Source: Euptelea pleiosperma (taxonomy: Eukaryota > Streptophyta > Magnoliopsida > Ranunculales > Eupteleaceae). Taken from it: 64,000 nucleotides of DNA. Positions 59,986-64,000 of the stretch are shown here, piece after piece. How positions within the stretch are numbered: the first letter of the stretch is position 1; each line of letters starts with the position of its first letter. The notes beneath the pieces are model-generated. The model made no database searches. It had not been told where the DNA came from and saw only the letters and a list, made by a program, of their open reading frames with translations. Made by a program: the position numbers and the translations under genes. The stretch spans positions 6,742,829 through 6,806,828 of the forward strand of contig CM068540.1 in assembly GCA_035048495.1 (NCBI GenBank), in the 5' to 3' direction.

Positions 59986-62925
59986 AATCCTCTCGTGGAA
60001 TGTTCGGGGCCTAGGTAATAGGGATAGAAGAGCTGTGGTTAAAAGTGCGATAAGAAACTTGGGAAGTCCTTCCCTTCCCATGGCAAGGCGGGGGTTTGCT
60101 TTAGAGGCAAGCTGAAAGCTCTTAAAGAGAAGATCAAAGTTTGGAATCAGGAGGTTTTTGGCCGGGTTGAACAAAGGAAGAAGGTAGTGCTGGATCAAAT
60201 TGCTACATTAGATAAAAAGGAGGAAGAATTCAGTCTCTCTTTGGAAGATCATACAGAAAGAGCCAATTTGAAAGCTGATTTCTAGCAAATGGTGAAGATT
60301 GAGGAGATTTCTTGGAGGCAGAAATCTCGGGTAACGTGGTTGAAGGAGGGGGACAACAACAATTTTTTCATAAGGTGGCCAATGCGAATAGAAGAAGGAA
60401 CTTTGTCTCTAGGCTCAGGATCAGGGGAGAGATGATGGAGGATGAAGAGAGCATCAGGATGGGAGTGGTAAGCTTTTATAAAAATCTATACACTGAGCCG
60501 ACTCTCATTAGACCCTCTCTCGAGGGACTTCAGTTCGACCAGATTAGTGAGGCTGAAAGGGTAAGGCTGGAGAGACCCATTGTTGAGGAGGAGGTGGTGA
60601 AGTCTTTATCAGATATGGCTGGCGATAAGGCTCCAGGTCCTGACGGTTTTACTATTGCTTTCTACAAGCATTGTTGGGACATTATTAAAGCCGACTTTAT
60701 GAGAGTAGTGGCGGAGTTCCAAGAGGAAGGTTATCTGGACTACCCTTCCAACAACACGTTTATTGCCATGATCCCGAAATCTAAAAATGTTGAAGATTTA
60801 TCGGACTATAGACCCATCAGTTTGGTGGGCAATACTTACAAAATTATTGCTAAGGTGCTTGCCTCGAGGCTGAGCGAGGTAATCCCCTCGGTGATATCTC
60901 ACAACCAAGGTGCCTTCGTGAGTGGGCGTCATATCCTTGACGGGGTCCTTATAGCTAACGAATGCATCGACTCAAGAATTAAATTGGGGAAGCCGGGGCT
61001 AGCTTGTAAGATTGACATGGAAAAGGCCTACGATCACGTCAACTAGGAAGTTTGGATTTTATGCTTGGTAAAATGGGTTTTGGGACCAAATGGAGACAGT
61101 GGATCTCTAAATGCATATCCTCAGCCGCCTTCTCGATCCTTGTCAATGGTACCCCAGCTGGTTATTTCAAAAGCTCTCAAGGGCCGCGGTAAGGAGATCC
61201 TCTATCTCCTTTCCTGTTCATAGTGGTGGTGGAAGCTCTAGCGAAAATGATCTCCAAAGTGGTAGATATAGGGGAGTTAGAGGGTTTCGAGGTAGCTCAT
61301 GGGGTTCCGGTCATCTCCCACCTTCAGTTCACCGACGATACCTCATCTTCCTTGGCCCGGAGGTTTCCCAAGTTAGATTTCTAAAAGGCCTTCTCTGTTG
61401 TTTTGAAGCAGTATCTGGATTACGGGTCAATCTCTCGAAGAGTAAGTTGTTTGGGGTGGGCGAGGTTGTGGATATAACGGGGTTAGCTAGCATTCTGGGG
61501 TGTAGTATTGGTAGCTTCCCATCCTACTATTTGGGCCTTCCCCTCGGGGCATCCAATAGATCTAAATCTCTATGGGATCCGGTGATAGAAAGTTTTGGGA
61601 AGAGATTAGCTTTGTGGAAGTCCAGATACTTATCCAAAGGTGGCAGATTGGTGTTGATTAAAAGCTCCCTATTGAGTCTCCCGATTTATTATACGTCACT
61701 GTTTTTTATGCCGAGAAAGGTGCATATGAACCTGGAGAAGATTATGAGGGACTTTCTATGGAAAGGAAATGCGGACCACCATAAATTCCATTTGGTTAAA
61801 TGGGAAAGGGTGTGCAAGTCTAAGAAAGACGGAGGCTTGGGCATAAAATCTCTCAAAGCCATGAACCTAGCTCTTATCGGGAAATGGTTATGGAGGTTTG
61901 GGGAGGAACTCAACAGTCTCTGGAGGAGGACTATAGCAGGCAAGTATGGGGCTCTTCTCTTCGGGTGGGCTAGCCAAATGGTGAGAAGTCCGTACGGGTG
62001 TAGTGTGTGGAGGGGGATCCTGAAGGCTTCAGAGGAGTTTATGAAGGGGGTGCGTTTTGAGGTGGGCTTCGGGAATAGGATTTGATTCTGGGAGGACATC
62101 TGGTGTGGGGATAGTCCCTTGTGTGCGGATTTTCCAGATCTCTATTCAATTTCGGAGCGGAAGCATTGGTCTATTCAGGATTGTTTCCTAAATGAAGGAG
62201 GGGATAATGGATGGAATTTGGGATTAAGGAGAAATCTTAATGATTGGGAAATCGACCCCCTTACTAGACTGGTGGCTAGAATGCAGGGTATCCAACCCCG
62301 ACCTCTAGTTCAAGATAAAAGGATATGGTCCTAGTCGAAAGGTGGCATCTTCTCGATAAAATCGTTCTATGAGGCCCTACACATCTCAGACAACTATGTG
62401 TTCCCTGCGTCCGTGGTTTGGAAATCCAAAACCCCCTCGAAGGTAGCTTTTTTTGCTTGGGAAGCTTCACTAGATAAAATCTTGACTATCAACCATCTGA
62501 AGGCTAGAGGGTTCACATTGGTGGATTACTGCTGGATGTGCAAAAGGAGTGGGGAATCAGTGGATCATCTTTTCATTCATTGTGATATGGCTATGGCAGT
62601 TTGGAGCTCGTTTCTTTCTGAGTTTGGGATATGTTGGGTTACTCCAGGCTCTACTAAGTCTCTCATGCTCAATTGGATGTCCAAAGCTTTTTCAGCCAGA
62701 GGTAATGCTCTGTGGAGATTCCTTCCGCTCGCAATCCTTTGGGGCCTTTGGAAGGAAAGGAACCAGAGAGTTTTTTAGGGCAAGGAAGCAGATCTAGCCG
62801 CCATTATTCTTAATATCAAGGGGTTGATGTATCTCTGGTCTAAAGCGATTCCAGATTGCAGGGGTTTATTTTTTGAGGATTTTGTATATCGGTGGGATAT
62901 TATTTGTAATCGGGATCGTTATTAG
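59975..62925 (+). pseudogene. L1 ORF2 (endonuclease deleted, RT, zf-RVT), broken
   Basis: ATG at 59975 starts MKLKILSWNVRGLGNRDRRA, the endonuclease N terminus. By about 60060-60100 the text jumps to the pre-RT helix (FRGKLKALKEKIKVWNQEVF), so most of the endonuclease is deleted. RT follows: [70 protein letters not shown] then TAG, and catalytic box FTDD (61328-61339). LGLPLGASNRSKSLWDPVIE comes next. zf-RVT CWMCKRSGESVDHLFIHC is near 62532-62585. Stops at 60284, 61045, 62083, 62332 and 62776 and frameshifts near 60360, 61060 and 61345 make it inactive. Confidence 0.85.
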
Positions 62926-63055
62926 CTGTTTCTTCATGTCTTTGTTGGCTTGCCTTGGCGCTTTGTAGGTCATCTCGACTTCCTTAGCTTAGGCTTGTTT
63001 TTTTTTGGCGTTGGCCCAATAAAGTTTATACTTATCAAAAAAATAAATAAATAAT
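62926..63055 (+). other. L1 3' UTR with AATAAA and A-rich tail
   Basis: GTAGGTCATCTCGACTTCC, then GTTGGCCCAATAAAGTTT and the tail. CCAATAAAG is a canonical polyadenylation signal position for this family, shared with the copy at 845-924. Confidence 0.8.
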
Positions 63056-63248
63056 AATAATACATATTTACACTGTCAATTGATCGAAATTTTCTATTCA
63101 TGTGAAATATTTCAACATGAATGGAAATATTTCAGGAAATTTAACATTATTTCAACGCAAGTATTATTTCCTGTCGGTAACCTAGAAAATGGAAATCTTT
63201 CTCGAAATATTTCGATAATTTCGTGAAATTTATTTCCTTGGTTATCAT

Positions 63249-64000
63249 CAAATAGGTTAGGATTCAGTTATGTAAATCGGTGGTGTTTCTGAATTGAAGA
63301 ATATGTTGTTGAGGTTTAGAGCAATGACAGGCAAGGAGTGGAAATGGGGAGGCTAAGAGACATTATAATACGTGAGAGTTATTTGGGCATTTTCAAGGTT
63401 TTATAGGTTGAAGAAAAGAAGTTGAAGGAATTTTTTTTTTTTTTTTTTTAAATGGTTTTGGTCTCTAATTATATGGCTTCTCGTGGATTTTAGCTGTTTT
63501 GGTTCAAAGAAATTTTTGAATTTCAAGGTTTTAAAAGGATCCCATTATTTCATGTTTTAGAATTTTTGGGGTTTTGATATGAAGTTCGATGTTAACAAGT
63601 AGGTTGTAGATTTTCGATTCTTTTGGGCTTTTAGTTTGAAATTTTAGGAGTCCAATTATTTTAATAGATTAAGATTGAAGGCCATTCTTTGCCATAGCTC
63701 TAGTCTAGAAGTTGATCTCATTTGGCGGTGGCGGTGGTAATGGTAGCATCAACAGCATGGACGAGACTAGAAGTTGATCTAATTTGGCAGTGGCGGTGGT
63801 AACGGTAGCAGCGATAGCATGGAGGAGACCAGAAGTTGATCTCATCTAGCGGTGGCGGTGGTAATGGTAGCAGCAACACCAAGTAGCCCTAACTTTCTCA
63901 AGGTACAATTTCTGTTATTATACCCAACACATCTCTTTTTTCAGAATTGCACAAATTGGGTGGATGGACTGGGTTGAATCCCCTCTCGACAGACTGATTT
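63249..64000 (+). other. Unassigned intron sequence to window end
   Basis: No coding exon of the callose synthase found. It contains a T-run near 63430-63450 and a three-copy tandem repeat at 63707-63885. Confidence 0.5.
63707..63885. repeat. Tandem repeat, 3 x 62 bp, GGCGGTGGCGGTGG-rich
   Basis: Each unit starts AGAAGTTGATCT and contains GGCGGTGGCGGTGGTAA or close variants. Units begin at 63707, 63769 and 63831. Confidence 0.9.

Larger units (their letters stand above)
57308..63055 (+). mobile_element. L1-type LINE, full ends, internally deleted and mutated
   Basis: 5.75 kb with 5' UTR start, ORF1, ORF2, 3' UTR and A-rich tail ((A)7TAAATAAATAATAAT), bounded by a 19-bp duplication. The insertion was therefore 5'-complete or close to it. 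ORF2 lacks most of the endonuclease, and both ORFs carry stops. It is the source-family match for the L1 fragments at 845, 10990 and 56787. Confidence 0.9.
56127..63240 (+). mobile_element. hAT-type inverted-repeat element (GGAAATATTTC words) swollen by LINE insertions
   Basis: Left end CAAGGAAATAAATTTCG at 56127; right end CGTGAAATTTATTTCCTTG finishing at 63240: CAAGGAAATAAATTT in inverted copies. GTTATCAT stands on both sides (56119-56126 and 63241-63248), an exact 8-bp duplication. Once the L1 (57308-63055) and an antisense LINE tail (about 56787-57060) are taken out, roughly 1.07 kb remains. It is rich in GGAAATATTTC-like words near both ends. No transposase. Confidence 0.8.

Noticed and set aside
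51169..64000. Next callose synthase exon (VYGxSW... block)
   Set aside because: No matching segment was found on the plus strand; the hydrophobic frame at 52125-52310 does not match the expected sequence.
1..64000. tRNA, rRNA or other structured RNA genes
   Set aside because: No cloverleaf or known RNA motif was recognised; the only tRNA-related words are primer-binding sites of copia elements.

Overview
The window is nuclear DNA of a flowering plant. It holds one multi-exon plant gene with GT-AG introns, plant L1 and RTE LINEs, Ty1/copia elements primed by initiator Met-tRNA, and many short inverted-repeat elements. The exact species or order cannot be read from the sequence.

Host gene. 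A single plus-strand gene runs through positions 1-51168 and leaves the window at both ends. I could place 28 internal exons whose phases join without a break into 3060 nt, or 1020 codons with no stop. The product is the middle of a callose synthase (1,3-beta-glucan synthase, GT48), closest by recollection to the many-intron CalS9/CalS10 (GSL10/GSL8) clade. The covered part is the end of the N-terminal membrane block, the large cytosolic catalytic domain and the first C-terminal membrane helices. The 5' exons and the C-terminal exons lie outside. The last intron is still open at 64000, so it exceeds 12.8 kb.

Introns. About 3.1 kb of the first 51 kb is coding. Short introns of 70-200 nt alternate with giant ones of 4.8-13.1 kb, and the giant ones are packed with transposons. 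Intron 457-6569 has L1 and RTE remnants, Helitron-like units and MITEs. Intron 7368-13664 has an antisense RTE, an antisense L1 and a copia tail. Intron 14423-19227 has a decayed copia with both LTRs. Intron 20329-26052 has nested MITEs, an RTE tail and a copia tail. Intron 27455-33298 has an antisense copia plus three MITEs. Intron 37904-51048 has a chimeric antisense copia, another copia scrap and a very young copia (44445-49837, LTRs 209/210 identical, TSD GACCG) inside an older repeat. The open intron after 51168 has a MITE with an 8-bp TSD, a candidate LTR, and an L1 bounded by a 19-bp TSD which sits inside an inverted-repeat element.

Most unusual signal. Several short non-autonomous elements share one design: short terminal inverted repeats (CA(A/T)GG... 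or CTATG...), 8-bp target duplications as expected for hAT transposons, and an interior built almost wholly from one self-complementary word (TTTCG/CGAAA, GACAC/GATACGG, GAATTAATTCG, GGAAATATTTC). They are nested in one another and in other transposons, which gives a readable order of events.

No tRNA, rRNA, CRISPR or bacterial-type feature was seen. Apart from the callose synthase, every long reading frame belongs to a transposon.
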